Counted from the stretch's first letter, positions 1 to 17,729 are shown. The stretch: DNA of 64,000 nucleotides from Dictyostelium firmibasis (GCA_036169595.1 CM069767.1:3652501-3716500), one strand, 5' to 3'. Notes: generated by a model not told the origin, from the sequence alone. Translations and numbers: made by a program.

Positions 1-627
1 ACATTTGTATTGTGGAATATTTTTAAAATTTGAAATAATTTCAATTGTACCAACTTGATTTGGTGAAATCCAACAAGTTATTTCATTTACAGAGGTTAAA
101 CCATAAACAATAGCATCAACTTGTTGACCAACTTTTAATTGTTTAGTTTGTGGTTTTGGTTGTTCAAACATTGTCAATGTAATAATCTTTGCAGTAGGTT
201 CAACTGATACAATGTAACATTGAATACTAATACCTTTTTTAATTGGTCCACTTGATGATTTTAAAAATACTGATTCACCCTCTTTATTTGGTAATGGAAT
301 ATTACAAATATGAAGTTTACCAATATAATCCTCACAGGTTGTTATAACTTCAAAATCTCTAATCTCTTTAACTGTAACTTCAATTTTATTTCCAACTTTA
401 AATTTACTATTTTCTTTACTATTGACATCCTTATTATTTACAATTTTTTTTTCATTTTTTGGTGTGGTGGTGGTGGTGGCGGTGGTTTTGGTAGTTGCGG
501 CGACTGATGTGGTGGTTGGTTTAGATGTTGTAGTTGGTTTAGATGTAGTAGTTAATTTTGAGGTAGTTGGTTTAGATGAAGTACCAGTGGTTGTTTTAAT
601 TGCTGTCTTTTTTACTTTATTTAACAT
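1..627 (-). CDS. S1/OB-fold-like repeat protein, 5' part only
   Basis: The reading frame opens at an ATG at 627 and stays open for 209 codons to the left edge, so the C-terminus is missing. The first ~60 residues are a low-complexity Thr/Ser/Lys tail rich in KPTTTS-type repeats. After it comes a segment starting FKVGNKIEVTVKEI and containing YIGKLHIC, which has the strand pattern of an S1 RNA-binding OB fold. A second unit starts LKVGQQVDAIVYGL near residue 165. Tandem S1 units would fit a ribosome-biogenesis factor of the Rrp5/PDCD11 kind, acting in the nucleolus, but that name is inference and the diagnostic C-terminus is not visible. It shares a ~230-bp divergent promoter with the SET/MYND gene. 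Confidence 0.6.
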   Translation of the reverse strand, partial: MLNKVKKTAIKTTTGTSSKPTTSKLTTTSKPTTTSKPTTTSVAATTKTTATTTTTPKNEKKIVNNKDVNSKENSKFKVGNKIEVTVKEIRDFEVITTCEDYIGKLHICNIPLPNKEGESVFLKSSSGPIKKGISIQCYIVSVEPTAKIITLTMFEQPKPQTKQLKVGQQVDAIVYGLTSVNEITCWISPNQVGTIEIISNFKNIPQYKC

Positions 628-860
628 TTTATTGTAATTGATCGAAGAAAAATTATAAATAATTAAACTTTATCGTACAGCGTAAAAAAAAAAAAAATGA
701 AAAAATAAAATAGTCGTTTTTTTTTTTTTATTTTTTTTTTTAAAAAATTTTTTTTTTAATTTTTATTTTTTTTTTAATTTTTTTTTTTTTTAGATTTTTC
801 AAGAAAACGAATGATTTTGAAAAAAAAAAAAATTTTGAAAAAAAAAAATAATAAAAATAA
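628..860. promoter_or_regulatory. Divergent AT-rich promoter region
   Basis: This 233-bp gap separates two divergent start codons. It is made almost entirely of A and T homopolymers, which is the usual dictyostelid promoter composition. I see no specific factor site in it. Confidence 0.4.
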
Positions 861-2216
861 ATGGAGGATTTATTAACATCACTTAATACCACATCAATTG
901 CTTCTGATATTTCTAACACTACCACTAATACTGTTAGTAGTGTTAAAAATATAGATACAATAACCAACTCAACAACATCAACAACAACAACAACAACACC
1001 AACAATTATTAATTCAGAAAATGACAAAGATATTTTAATACCAGCATTATTATCATCAGAATTAATTTCAAATTCAAAGAATTCAATGATAAAACAATCA
1101 AAAGAAAAAGGTAGATATGTTGTAGCTAAACAAGATATTAAATCTGGTGAAAGTATTGTATTTAGAGAGGAACCATATGTGGTTTGTATGAATTATAAAG
1201 ATCCATATGAAAGAAAGATTTGTCATCATTGTTTTGGGTTATCATCAACTACATCGAAATCAATGACAACTACACCAGATTTTACATTACATTGTGATAC
1301 ATGTAATATCGTTTGGTATTGTTCAAACCATTGTCAATTAAATGATCTCATCTATCATAAACATGAATGTTTCACCTATAAAAGAATGCAATCCTCTTCA
1401 CAATTTGATACATCTTGTAAAACTTCAATTAAACTTTTATTGAAATTAATTATTAAACAATATCTTGAGATTAAAGATCAATCATTATCTCTTAATCCAT
1501 CATCATCAATTGAATCTAAAGAAGTAAGATTCAAAGATATTTTAACCTTAGAAACCAATTTAAATAAATTCTCAACTCAAAGAATCACAGAATTTAGAAT
1601 GATATCAAAATTTATTGAGAAAACTATGGATAAAGAATTTTTAAAAGTTATTTGCCCAACTAATAAAGAAGTTATTGAATTTCAAAATAATTTAATAAAA
1701 TTAATGTGTATATTAGAATGTAACTCTCATGATATTTCATTTACAATTCCACAATCAACTAAATCATCCTATGAATATTTTTCAATTGGTATTGGTCTCT
1801 ACTATCATTCATCTATGTTTAATCATAGTTGTACTCCAAATATTTGTAAAGTAATTGAAAGTAAACAACATCCACAACCAATCTCAACTGAAAAAGTTCA
1901 ATACTCTGGTAACTTTGCAACACACTCAATGATTGCCATAAAAGATATTAAAAAGGATGAAGAGATTTCTTTTAATTATATTCAAGTGACTCTTTCAAAA
2001 GTTGATAGATTAAAAAAATTGGAATCTAGTTACCATTTCCAATGTAAATGTCCAAGTTGTATAGGTGATGTAAATAACAAGGCATCAATTAAATCTCACT
2101 CTCAATTCATTGAAAAACATATTTGTAAATCTAAAACTGGTAATTGTTCTGGTATCTTATTCCCATTAAATGATAATTTAATTTGTAATATTTGTAGACC
2201 AATAATTTTAAAATAA
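861..2216 (+). CDS. SET and MYND domain protein (SMYD-type methyltransferase)
   Basis: Intronless, 451 aa. A Ser/Thr-rich N-terminus of ~75 residues precedes the N-terminal SET lobe (KGRYVVAKQDIKSGE, ~residue 82). A MYND zinc finger follows at ~118-170, with the spaced Cys/Cys/Cys/Cys/His/Cys ligands from CHHC to HKHEC. The SET core has NHSCTPN at ~321 and EISFNYI at ~370, and a Cys-rich post-SET motif CKCPSC at ~395. This order is the SMYD architecture: an S-adenosylmethionine-dependent protein lysine methyltransferase, with MYND used for protein binding. The key SET motifs are all present, so it is probably active; the substrate cannot be told from sequence. The start is the first in-frame ATG after an A-rich leader, as usual in this genome. 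It converges on the TM9 gene, with ~108 bp between the stops. Confidence 0.93.
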   Translation: MEDLLTSLNTTSIASDISNTTTNTVSSVKNIDTITNSTTSTTTTTTPTIINSENDKDILIPALLSSELISNSKNSMIKQSKEKGRYVVAKQDIKSGESIVFREEPYVVCMNYKDPYERKICHHCFGLSSTTSKSMTTTPDFTLHCDTCNIVWYCSNHCQLNDLIYHKHECFTYKRMQSSSQFDTSCKTSIKLLLKLIIKQYLEIKDQSLSLNPSSSIESKEVRFKDILTLETNLNKFSTQRITEFRMISKFIEKTMDKEFLKVICPTNKEVIEFQNNLIKLMCILECNSHDISFTIPQSTKSSYEYFSIGIGLYYHSSMFNHSCTPNICKVIESKQHPQPISTEKVQYSGNFATHSMIAIKDIKKDEEISFNYIQVTLSKVDRLKKLESSYHFQCKCPSCIGDVNNKASIKSHSQFIEKHICKSKTGNCSGILFPLNDNLICNICRPIILK

Positions 2217-2324
2217 TAATAATCAATAAATTATAATAAAAATATTTTATTTATAAATGAAACAACAATAATTTTTTTTTATTTTTATTTTTTTTCCATT
2301 TATACTCGATTTTTTATTTTTTTT

Positions 2325-5022
<2,698 letters not shown>

Positions 5023-5134
5023 ATTTATTATTACTATTTTTTTTTCTTTTTTTTTTTTTGGTGTTGTCCTTTTTAATAAAAAGGAGAAAAAAAAAAAAAA
5101 ATAAATAAAAAAAATATTGAAAATAAAATTTTAA

Positions 5135-5167
<33 letters not shown>

Positions 5168-5344
5168 TAAAAATAAAAAAATTAAAAAAAAAAAAAAACA
5201 GGATAGTGACCACATCAGGACTCCATAGTCATTGTTACCAAATAGTTATTCTTTTTTTTTTTTAAAATATATTTAAATAATATTCGATTTTTTACTTTTA
5301 TTTATTTTTTTTAGAACACTTTTTATTTTTATTATTTATTATTT

Positions 5345-5394
<50 letters not shown>

Positions 5395-5445
5395 TTCTTT
5401 TATTATTTAGAATACTTTTTATTTTTATTATTTATTTTATTTTAT
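5023..5445. other. Intergenic, TM9 promoter side
   Basis: This 423-bp stretch lies between the TM9 start and the GPCR stop (both minus strand). It holds A and T homopolymers and a TTTA tetranucleotide run near 5345-5390. A short less biased patch around 5201-5250 (ggatagtgaccacatcagga) has no recognisable function. I see no gene. Confidence 0.5.
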
Positions 5446-6503
5446 TTATTTATTGATTAAATACTCTCTTTCCATTTGTTTATTTGGTTTATTTACAACT
5501 TTTCTTTTCATTAATTTAAGGAATTGAGGAGAAGTTGCCCAAACCAAACTGTTTGCCAATGCTTGTAAACTAACAGAAACAGCATCTAATAAAATGAAAA
5601 AGGTTTCCTCTATACCAAAATATTCTAAAGTTCTTAAGACAGTAGCAGGAAGCCAAAATATGATGAAAATCAATACGAATTTCATTAGTTGAATTTTGAA
5701 TTCCCTAGCTTGTTGATTGTATCTCATCGATTCAGTTGGTAATAACGATGGTTTACTTCTTCTCATCTTCACCAATATCAATATTAAAATGATTATTGAA
5801 GTTGTAATGGTGAAATACAATGGTATTAATTCAAAAAATCTATAAGGATTATTAGCACCAACTATCCAACAACCTGTTGATGATGGTCCATACTGTTTAC
5901 TTATACCAATTATTGTTGCATTAATTAAACAAAATCCCCAAACAAATAAATGATACCATTTTAATGTTTTATCAACTGAGTTTTGCTTACCACCACTACC
6001 ATTATTATTACTACTACTACTACTATTATTGTTGTTATTCTTTTTTTTCATTTCAAAATAACTGTGAAACACTTTCACAGTCATTGTATATGACCACATA
6101 ATGGTTGCTTGTCCAAAAAATTGTGAAAATAACCCTAATGAAAACTGTTTTTTTTTTTTTTTTTAATATTGAAGAGAAATAAAAAAAAAAAAAAAAGGTT
6201 AATATAACAATTGTAATTGAATACTTTTAATAATAATAAATAATATTTTCGTATGCATACACAATAAGGATTAATATCAGTTGATGAAGTTTCATCACTA
6301 AATTGTGGTATATTTAAATAATAGAATATAATTGTTATGATATATTTAGATGTAAAAAAGAAATCAGAGATTGCTTGAAAGAATATAAAATTTGAACCAC
6401 TATTTTTAAGCTTCGCATATAATAACCATGTAATTATAATAAATAATGACCCTATCATTGATATGGGCGCACATATCATATAAATTAATATGATATTTTT
6501 CAT
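5446..6503 (-). CDS. cAMP receptor-like (Crl-type) seven-pass GPCR
   Basis: Two exons (complement 6503-6261 and 6144-5446) give 313 aa. Exon 1 holds two hydrophobic spans and ends NPYC at a GTATGC donor; exon 2 starts FSLGLFSQFFG, phase 0. Five more spans follow: a third around MWSYTMTVKV, a fourth at WYHLFVWGFCLIN, a fifth at FELIPLYFTITTS, a sixth with FIIFWLPATVLR and a seventh ending SLQALANSLVWATSP. The NSLVWATSP ending and the short extracellular loops resemble the dictyostelid cAR/Crl branch (family E GPCRs). An Asn/Ser insert (after residue ~110) lies in a loop. It should sit in the plasma membrane and couple to G proteins; the ligand is unknown. The short C-terminal tail lacks the long Ser/Thr-rich tail of the cAR chemotaxis receptors, which favours a Crl over a true cAR. 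Confidence 0.82.
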
Positions 6504-6859
6504 CTTTTATTATTATTTTTATCCTATTATTATCTTTTATTATTATTATTATTATTATTATTATCCTATTATTATCCTATTATTCGTATTTTTATATTAT
6601 TATTCTATTATTCTACTATTCTATTATTTTATTAATAATCTTTTGAGTATGTGCTATTTTCAATAAAAAAAAAAAATAAAAAAATAAAAAAATAAAAAAA
6701 AATTAAAAATAAAAAAAATTAAATAAAATTGAGATTTATGAGTGTGTCGGATTGTGAGAGAGTAGTTTTATTAATTAATTTAAAAAAAATCTTTTAAAGA
6801 TTTATTTTAATTTATTATTTTTTTTTTTAATAATATAAAAGAAGGAATCGAATAGTTAT

Positions 6860-6890
<31 letters not shown>

Positions 6891-6902
6891 ATGATTAATA
6901 AA

Positions 6903-6947
<45 letters not shown>

Positions 6948-7567
6948 AAGATTTTTTTCATCGTTAAATGCTGCCAATTTTTTTTTCTATTTTTTTTTAT
7001 TTAAATTTTTTTTGCATGCTGGGCCAATATCTTTTTTTTTTTTTTTTATTTTTTTTATTTTTTTTATTTTTTTTATTTTTTTTATTTTTTATTTTTTATT
7101 TTTTTTGAATTAAAAAGAAAATATCGGATCGGATTAATTTGAGTTGAAACTTTTTCATATGTGTTGATAGTTTAGTAAAATACATCAATAGTTCCATTAA
7201 AAAAATTTAAATTCCTAATATTTAAATTCAATAATAACATAAAGAATATTTACTCCTTTTTGATAAAAATTATATCATTTCCAAAATAAAATTATTTCCT
7301 TTTATATTGAATATTATATATAATATTTCAAATACAATGAAAAAAAAAAACAAAAGAATTTTTAACAAAAAAAAATAAAAAATAAATAAGAGGTGTATCA
7401 CAACAAAAACACATGTAATTTTTATTTTTTGATTTTATTTTTTATTTTTTTTTTTTTGTCAAGTAGATTTGTTTAAAAACGGAATTTTATTTTATTTTAT
7501 TTTATTTTATTTTTTTTTTTTGACGAATTTTTATTTTATTTTTGTGGTAATAAAAAAAATAAAAAAG
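6504..7567. other. Long AT-rich intergenic region, divergent promoters
   Basis: About 1.06 kb between the GPCR start (-) and the acetyltransferase start (+). It contains ATT runs, several poly(A) and poly(T) tracts over 20 bp, and a few mixed patches (6733-6765, 7008-7030, 7120-7200). Nothing in it reads as a coding exon or an RNA gene. Confidence 0.5.
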
Positions 7568-8110
7568 ATGGTAGTGAGAATTGTCGAAGGATATGAAAAA
7601 GTAGAAGAGGTCAAAATACTATTTAAAGAATATGTTGAATGGTTAAATATTGATTTATCATTTCAAAATTTTTCAGAAGAATTTGATTCACTTCCTGGTA
7701 AATATTCACTTGAAAAAGATGGTAGATTATATTTAGCCTACAGTGATGATTCTTTAGCTGGTTGCGTTGGTTTAAGAAAAATTGATATAAAAATTAAAGA
7801 AAAAGGAGAAGAAAAAGAAATTACAGTAGATGAATCTGTTTCAACAATTAATAACGAACAAAAAATCTGTGAAATAAAAAGACTTTATGTTAAATCGGAA
7901 TTTAGAGGATTGAAAATTGGTAAATTATTAGTTGAAAGATTAATTAATGATGCAAAAGAACAAAACTATGATTATATGGTATTAGATACATTAAAAACAT
8001 TAACAACAGCGATTTCAATTTATAAAAGTTATGGTTTCATTGAATTTGATCCTTACTATTTTAATCCAAATGCTGATGATGTAACATTTTTAAAATTAAA
8101 ATTAAAATAA
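7568..8110 (+). CDS. GNAT-family N-acetyltransferase
   Basis: 180 aa, intronless. I place the start at the ATG at 7568 (MVVRIVEGYEKVEE). An upstream in-frame stretch from 7469 is poly-Phe/Ile translated from T-rich leader and is unlikely to be protein. The C-terminal half has the GNAT acetyl-CoA site: EIKRLYVKSEFRGLKIGK (~residues 101-118), matching the R/Q-x-x-G-x-G/A motif A, then MVLDTL and AISIYKSYGFIE, the usual motif B region. It transfers an acetyl group from acetyl-CoA to an unknown amine. Proteins of this size and layout resemble bacterial single-domain GNATs. It converges on the NADH dehydrogenase gene with 132 bp between stops. Confidence 0.88.
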   Translation: MVVRIVEGYEKVEEVKILFKEYVEWLNIDLSFQNFSEEFDSLPGKYSLEKDGRLYLAYSDDSLAGCVGLRKIDIKIKEKGEEKEITVDESVSTINNEQKICEIKRLYVKSEFRGLKIGKLLVERLINDAKEQNYDYMVLDTLKTLTTAISIYKSYGFIEFDPYYFNPNADDVTFLKLKLK

Positions 8111-8242
8111 ATAAAAAAAAATAATAAAAAAATAAAAAATAAAAAAAATTTGTGTATTATTATCAAAAAATATTAATTCTTAAACTACAATATAAATCTT
8201 TTATTATTATTACTTTTTTTTTTTTTTTTTTTTTTTTAAAAT

Positions 8243-10078
8243 TTAAATTCTTGAAATATCTCTACCAAATAAAGTTGTTTTAACCCAATCAATAGAAACT
8301 AAGAATTTATTTTTTAAACTAAATTGTTTCTTTAAGTAAACAGCTTTCCACATCCACCAAACTCCAAAACCACCACCAGTAAAGGTTTGAGGGATATCAG
8401 CAATTGCTGTATGACTACCGATATAAGCAAAACTACCTAAATGTTTGTAGGAGAAATTCTTTGCATGATAAGTTGCAGGATCTTTACCAAATTGATCATT
8501 TAAAGTTTCAGCTAAATATTTAGCTTGTTGTGATGCACATTGAGCAGTTGATGGTAATGCAGTTAGATTAGAGTCAACTTTTTCCATTAATCTTTTAAAT
8601 TCATTCAATTGAAGAAAACCATCTTTATTGATATCATACTCATTGAAAAACTCTGCAAAACCATTAGAGTATGGGGAAAGTTGTGGATATTCTTTAGCAT
8701 GTTTTTGGAATAACACTTGAATCTCTTCGAATGATAATTGATTATCATTGTTTGTATCGGCTTCTTTAAAGATTTCAGAGATTCTATTCATGAGTAAAGT
8801 TTGAGAGATTGTTGAACAATCACCAGCTGCATAGACATTACCATTTGGTATACCCAATACTTTCAATGTTGAATCGGTTGTAATTGCTCTATTATTCTTT
8901 TGAGATTCAATAGAGTCACAAAGTTTTTGAGTGATTTTTCTTGGTCCAACACCAGTACTCCAAATACACATACCAAATGGAATCTCTGTTGGAATTGAAA
9001 CCTCTGGACCTTTCTTTGGATTTTCCGTAGCATTTATTGGTTCACCAGGTGGACGAACATGTGCTTTTCTAAGTATTACCAAACTGTCTTTTTTCACCTC
9101 AACAGCACGTGTATTGGTCAATACATCAATACCTATTCTCTCGAATTGTTTCTCTGTGAAATTTGAAATCTTTAAATCAAATGTATTCAAAAGATGATCA
9201 GCCGATTGAACCAATGTAATCTTTGGATATTTTGCCAAGTGTGGGAACATTTTCGATAGATCCTCTTTGATATAATCGTATAGGGCCGATGAACCTTCAA
9301 TTGATGTTGGCCCGCCACCAACCACTAAAAATGATAGTAATCTTTTTTTTTCCTCTTCTGAAGTTCCTGGGAAACTTGCCCTCTCAAAACAATCCATTAC
9401 CCGTGTTCTAATGGTTTGTGCATCTTTTGCTTCCTTTAAATAGATACAATGTTCTTCTACACCTTTGGTACCAAAACATTGTGGTACTGATCCAACTGCT
9501 ACTACCAATTTATCATATTCTATCTTTGCTTTTGCTAAACTACCATCATGTGTTTCAATCTCTATACAATTATTTTTATAATCGATATCTGTACATTCTG
9601 CTTCAATATAAACAGTTGGTCTACTAGTTAATCTAGATAAAACTCTTCTAATTGGTTCAATTATACTTCTAACTTCAACTGATCCAACTGTTGCTTCTGT
9701 TAACATTGGTGTAAATAAAAAGTACTATTTTTTTATTTTTTTTTTTTTTAATTTATATTTAATTATTAGTTTTTTTATTCTTTTTATTAATATTATTATC
9801 AATAAATAATTACATTTCTTGGTGAAACTACAACTATTTCATATTTGTTTAAATCAACTTCTTGAATGAATGAAAGTGATGCCCAACCAGTACCTAATAC
9901 TATAATTCTTTCTCTTTTATTATTTGGATCTTTGGGTAATTGAAGTTGTGGAATTTGATTATTATCATTAGCTTTTTCATCACTAAGGATTACACTAGTT
10001 GATAATGCAAGAACTGTTGCTGTAATACCACCATATTTTAAAAACCTTTTATAGTTATTTTTATCATTATTATTGTTT

Positions 10079-10114
<36 letters not shown>

Positions 10115-10293
10115 GAGTTGTTTTCATTGTTATCATTGTTGATAATTAAATTGCTATTATTATTGGTATTGTATAGTTGATTTGATGAAAAAAATAACTT
10201 TCCACCATTTGATTTATTTGAGACTAATTTCAAATAGTTAATATTCGAACTACTAATTAATTTTGCTGCATCTTTACTAATAAACTTTTGCAT
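8243..10293 (-). CDS. Alternative (type II) NADH dehydrogenase with EF-hands, mitochondrial
   Basis: Two exons (complement 10293-9814 and 9724-8243) join in phase to 653 aa. The N-terminus starts MQKFISKDAAKLISSS, basic and Ser-rich like a mitochondrial presequence. It is followed by an Asn-rich linker, a hydrophobic segment (GITATVLALSTSVIL), and the FAD-binding VLGTGWASLSF. The intron splits SPRN from YFLFTP, a conserved NDH-2 segment. The NADH-binding VVGGGPTSIE lies near residue 292. Two EF-hands follow (DTNNDNQLSFEE ~480, DINKDGFLQLNE ~523), with a C-terminal amphipathic membrane anchor. The enzyme oxidises NADH and reduces ubiquinone without pumping protons. The EF-hands match the calcium-responsive external (NDB-type) enzymes of plants and fungi. 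Confidence 0.93.
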
Positions 10294-10865
10294 TTTTTTT
10301 TTTTTTTAGTTTATTTTACTCTTTATAAATTTATTGTAAAATGGAGAAAAAAAAAAAAAATTATAAAATAAAAAAATATAAACAAATAAAAAAAAAAAAA
10401 ATTAAATGTTTATTATAATAAAATAAAAAAAATAAAAAAAAAAAAAATTTTTATAGATATTTTGTTTTTTTCTTTTAATTAATTTTTAATTTTTTTTTTT
10501 AATTAATTTTTTTTTTTTTTTTTTTTTTTTCATATTTTAATTTTCGCCATTTGCGATCAAGGTTTATCGAAGTTGTGGTGTTATGATTTTTTTTTTTTTT
10601 TTTTTTTGGGTGTGGCTATGTTTTGAAAAACAGTAACAAATCTCTTTTGGTTTATAACTTTTTATCTTTTGGGCCAAAATCAAATATAATATTAAATTAT
10701 TTAAACCAATATTACAGTAATTCCAAAAGCTAAAGATAAACTTTCTTTAGAATGAATTTATTAAACTCTATTAATGCTAATTTATTACTTTTAAATGATA
10801 GTTTTCAATTAAATCTAAACAGTGTTTCATTATCAAATCTGATAATAGAAATCAAATGACTACTT
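10294..10865. other. Intergenic, promoter of NADH dehydrogenase gene
   Basis: Homopolymer-rich sequence with two mixed patches at 10545-10620 and 10640-10860. An ATG at 10755 opens only ~35 codons with no recognisable motif. I do not call a gene here. Confidence 0.4.
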
Positions 10866-11017
10866 CAAAACATACTGACACTTTATTTTTTTTTTTTTTT
10901 TTTTAGGACTGACACATTTTTGGGAGATTAAAATAAAAAAATTGGCAAAAAAAAAATATTAAAAAAAAAAGTGTCAGTCTATGAAATAAAAAATAAATAA
11001 AGTGTCAGTATGTTTTG
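10866..11017. repeat. Nested inverted repeat, 152 bp
   Basis: The outer arms 10866-10887 and 10996-11017 are perfect 22-bp inverted copies built around acatactgacac. Inside them a second pair, gactgacac at 10907-10915 and gtgtcagtc at 10971-10979, is also inverted. The RNA could fold into a hairpin with two stems around an AT-only loop. It could be a small MITE-like relic or an RNA hairpin. I see no coding capacity and no clear target-site duplication. Confidence 0.7.
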
Positions 11018-11143
11018 TTAATTTTTTTGGATATAAAAGATGTTTTTTGTTTGTTTACTTTTTTTTAAAATTTTAAAATCATTGAAAATCATTTTAAGGA
11101 AATTAACAACATTATTTAAATAATTTTTTAATTAAAAAAAAAT

Positions 11144-11234
11144 ATGTAAGAAATAAATAAATTTTTTTTTTTTTTTTAGGAGATCAAATGCTTTATCATT
11201 AAAAAAGGAGAGTAATAAATAAAAATTTTTTTTT

Positions 11235-11266
<32 letters not shown>

Positions 11267-11596
11267 CAGGAGATCAAATGCTTTATCATTAAAAAAAGTT
11301 TGTAAAACTATCGTAAAAAATGGTGTTGAAAAAAGAAAAAAACACAATCAAGTTGAAACAAGAAGTAGATCATTCAGAAAAAGTTTAATAGAAAAAATAA
11401 ATCTTAGATTAAGTACAACTTTTGATGAATTCTCTGATGATGAAATGGAAACCAAAACAATTGAAGAGGTATTAGATGAATCCCTTCTCTCCATTGAATC
11501 AATTATTAGGAATTTTAAAATTACTGATTTGAATGAAGCCATCTCAAATACCATTAAATCTCCAAATTTAATTAATCGTACCAATTTCACAAATTG

Positions 11597-11629
<33 letters not shown>

Positions 11630-11648
11630 TAGTAAAAATATTAATTAA
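11144..11648 (+). CDS. Small unknown protein with an intron-split start codon (proposed)
   Basis: An open frame enters from the acceptor CAG at 11267-11269 and ends at 11648. It encodes a basic, Ser/Arg/Lys-rich first half (KKVCKTIVKNG, RSRSFRKSLIEK), then an acidic helix-forming part and an Asn run. No ATG precedes MET at 11445 in this frame. However, AT at 11144-11145 is followed by a good donor GTAAGA; joining it to G at 11270 creates ATG AGA TCA AAT and 126 aa in phase. The acceptor segment (ag, then GAGATCAAATGCTTTATCATT) is duplicated ~90 bp upstream; that copy would give only a short peptide. Alternatives are missing upstream exons or a shorter start at 11445. Family not recognised. 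Confidence 0.45.
11164..11296. repeat. Duplicated 3' splice-site segment
   Basis: Two copies of a T-tract plus AG plus GAGATCAAATGCTTTATC and a following ATTAAAAAA lie near 11164-11206 and 11243-11296. They are nearly identical over at least 28 non-homopolymer bases, which points to a local tandem duplication across an intron-exon boundary. Confidence 0.75.
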
Positions 11649-11919
11649 AATGGCTTGTAAAAAAAAAAAAAAAAAAAAAAAAAATTATGACTTTTTTTTT
11701 TTAAAATAAAATGATTTTTTTTTTTTTTTTTGATTATTTTGAATTATTATAATTTTTGAGGTGTGCAAATTTCATCCAAAAACAAAAAAATAAATAAAAA
11801 AAAAATAAATAAAAAAGTTATCGTTAACGATTGGTCTTTATTTTTTATAATAATATACTTTATTTTTTTTTATTAATATTTTTTTATATTATTAATTATT
11901 AAATTTTTTAAATCAAAGA

Positions 11920-11958
<39 letters not shown>

Positions 11959-12388
11959 AAAAATATTCAGATTTCTCGCACTGAGAATAAATAAATCAGT
12001 TTTAAAAAATCAAAAAAAAAAAAAAAATCATTTTTTTTTATTTTTATTTTTATTTTTATTTTTATTTTTATTTTTGTTTTTTTTTTTAAATTCACTACAA
12101 ACATAACACATATAAATTATATATTAAATACACTCTTTATTTATTCAATTATTTAATTAATTAATTATTTATTTCTTTTATTGTTAATAATTATTCTATT
12201 TTCTCAAATATTATTTATTTATTATTATAATAAAAAAAAAAAAAAAAAAAAAAAGGAATTTTTATTATTTTTTTTTTATTTATTTTGTATTAATTAATAT
12301 ATGTTAAAAGAGGAAATTTAGAAATAAAAAATAAAAAAATAAATAAAAAAAAAAAAAAAATAGAAAACAAAAAAGAAAAAAAATAAGA
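11649..12388. other. AT-rich intergenic region upstream of DENN gene
   Basis: 740 bp of A/T homopolymers, an (AAT) run near 11921-11947 and a TTTTTA pentamer/hexamer repeat at 12038-12076. There is no open frame of interest and no RNA gene that I can see. Confidence 0.5.
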
Positions 12389-16590
<4,202 letters not shown>

Positions 16591-16711
16591 AATAAATAAC
16601 ACTAAAAAAAAAAAAAAAAAAAAAAATATGATATTAAAAAAAGAAAAAAATAAAAGAAAAAAAAAAAAGCAAACTATTTAATATATTATTTGGTGTTCAT
16701 TTTTTTTTTTT

Positions 16712-17182
16712 TTATTCTTCTTTACCAATTATACCAAAATAATTATTAAATTGAATTTGATAATCATTTGAAGATTTTGAAAAGAAATCTTTGAAAATCA
16801 TTTCTTGATAACCATTATCAGTTTGATTTGATCTATAAATGTGTAAAGAATGTTCTTTAAATTTACCAGCACCTTTTTCATTAGTTTGTGGATCATTTAA
16901 ATCTTCATGGCCAATATGCATAACTTCGAAACAATTTGGTGATAGATTGTTTAACTCTACCGATTTGAAAGTCTTATGCTCCAATGAACAAATTGTGAAC
17001 CATCTTGGTGGTTTATTTCCCATTTTTATTGGCATTACAAAACAATGTCCTGATGCATCAATTAAAACATCTTTATTATCATGTGCTTTTTGTTTAAATA
17101 GCATACCATATTCATTCTCTAAAATTCTTAACTGAAATAAATCTCTATCAATTCTATAATATAAAAAAATTATTTTATGCAT
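16712..17182 (-). CDS. Small protein of unknown function
   Basis: 156 aa from the ATG at 17182 (MHKIIFLYYRIDRD). A TATTATAG acceptor-like site lies just inside the N-terminus at ~17160, so the true first exon could lie upstream; I found no convincing donor. The body has a beta-rich look: YGMLFKQKAHDNKDVLIDASG, then GHCFVMPIKMG, PPRWFTICSLEH, a Gly/Lys loop, and a second half with EHSLHIYRS and YQEMIFKDFF. No catalytic motif, signal peptide or membrane span is visible. The family is not recognised. It converges on the DENN gene and is divergent from the kinase-like gene at 17730. Confidence 0.6.
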   Translation of the reverse strand: MHKIIFLYYRIDRDLFQLRILENEYGMLFKQKAHDNKDVLIDASGHCFVMPIKMGNKPPRWFTICSLEHKTFKSVELNNLSPNCFEVMHIGHEDLNDPQTNEKGAGKFKEHSLHIYRSNQTDNGYQEMIFKDFFSKSSNDYQIQFNNYFGIIGKEE

Positions 17183-17729
17183 ATTATTAATAATTATTAT
17201 TTTATTTTTATATTAAAATTTTTTTATTATTCATTCACAATGGATTAATATTATTATTTCATTTTCATTTTTTTTTTTTTTTTTAATTTTTTTTTTAATT
17301 TTTTAATTTGTATGTGTTTGAAGTGTGTTAAAATTAAAAAAATTAATTAATTTTATTTACTTTTTTATTTTTTATTTTTTTTTTGTTTTCTGGCGATTTT
17401 TAATAATTTTTTTTCTGATTTTAAAGTTGAACTTCCGATATTTGGATTGGGAAAAAATGGTATGAAATTTCAATTTTTTTGTTTTATTTTTTTATCTTTT
17501 TTTTCTCAACGAAATAAAAAATACGTTAAAAATAAATAAAAAATAATATAAAAAAACTTTAAGCAGAGATTCTGTTAAAAATCTGAGAATGTCAAAAATT
17601 TTGAAAAAAAAAAAAAAAAAATCATTGCTTTTACTGAAATAAAATATTATTTATATAATTATAATAGAGGCCAATAAAAATAATAAATAAAGATTTATAA
17701 ATAAAAAAAAAAAAAAAATAAAAAAAAAA
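17183..17729. promoter_or_regulatory. Divergent intergenic promoter region
   Basis: 547 bp between two divergent starts, mostly A/T homopolymers with mixed patches at 17385-17460 and 17560-17600. I see no known operator or RNA gene. Confidence 0.4.

Noticed and set aside
7469-7567. An upstream in-frame extension of the acetyltransferase
   Set aside because: It reads as poly-Phe/Ile from a T-rich leader. The GNAT fold is complete from the ATG at 7568.
8931-9197. Antisense frames inside the NADH dehydrogenase and Hsp110 genes
   Set aside because: The sense strand carries clear conserved enzymes and chaperones. The antisense frames are shadows of biased codon use.
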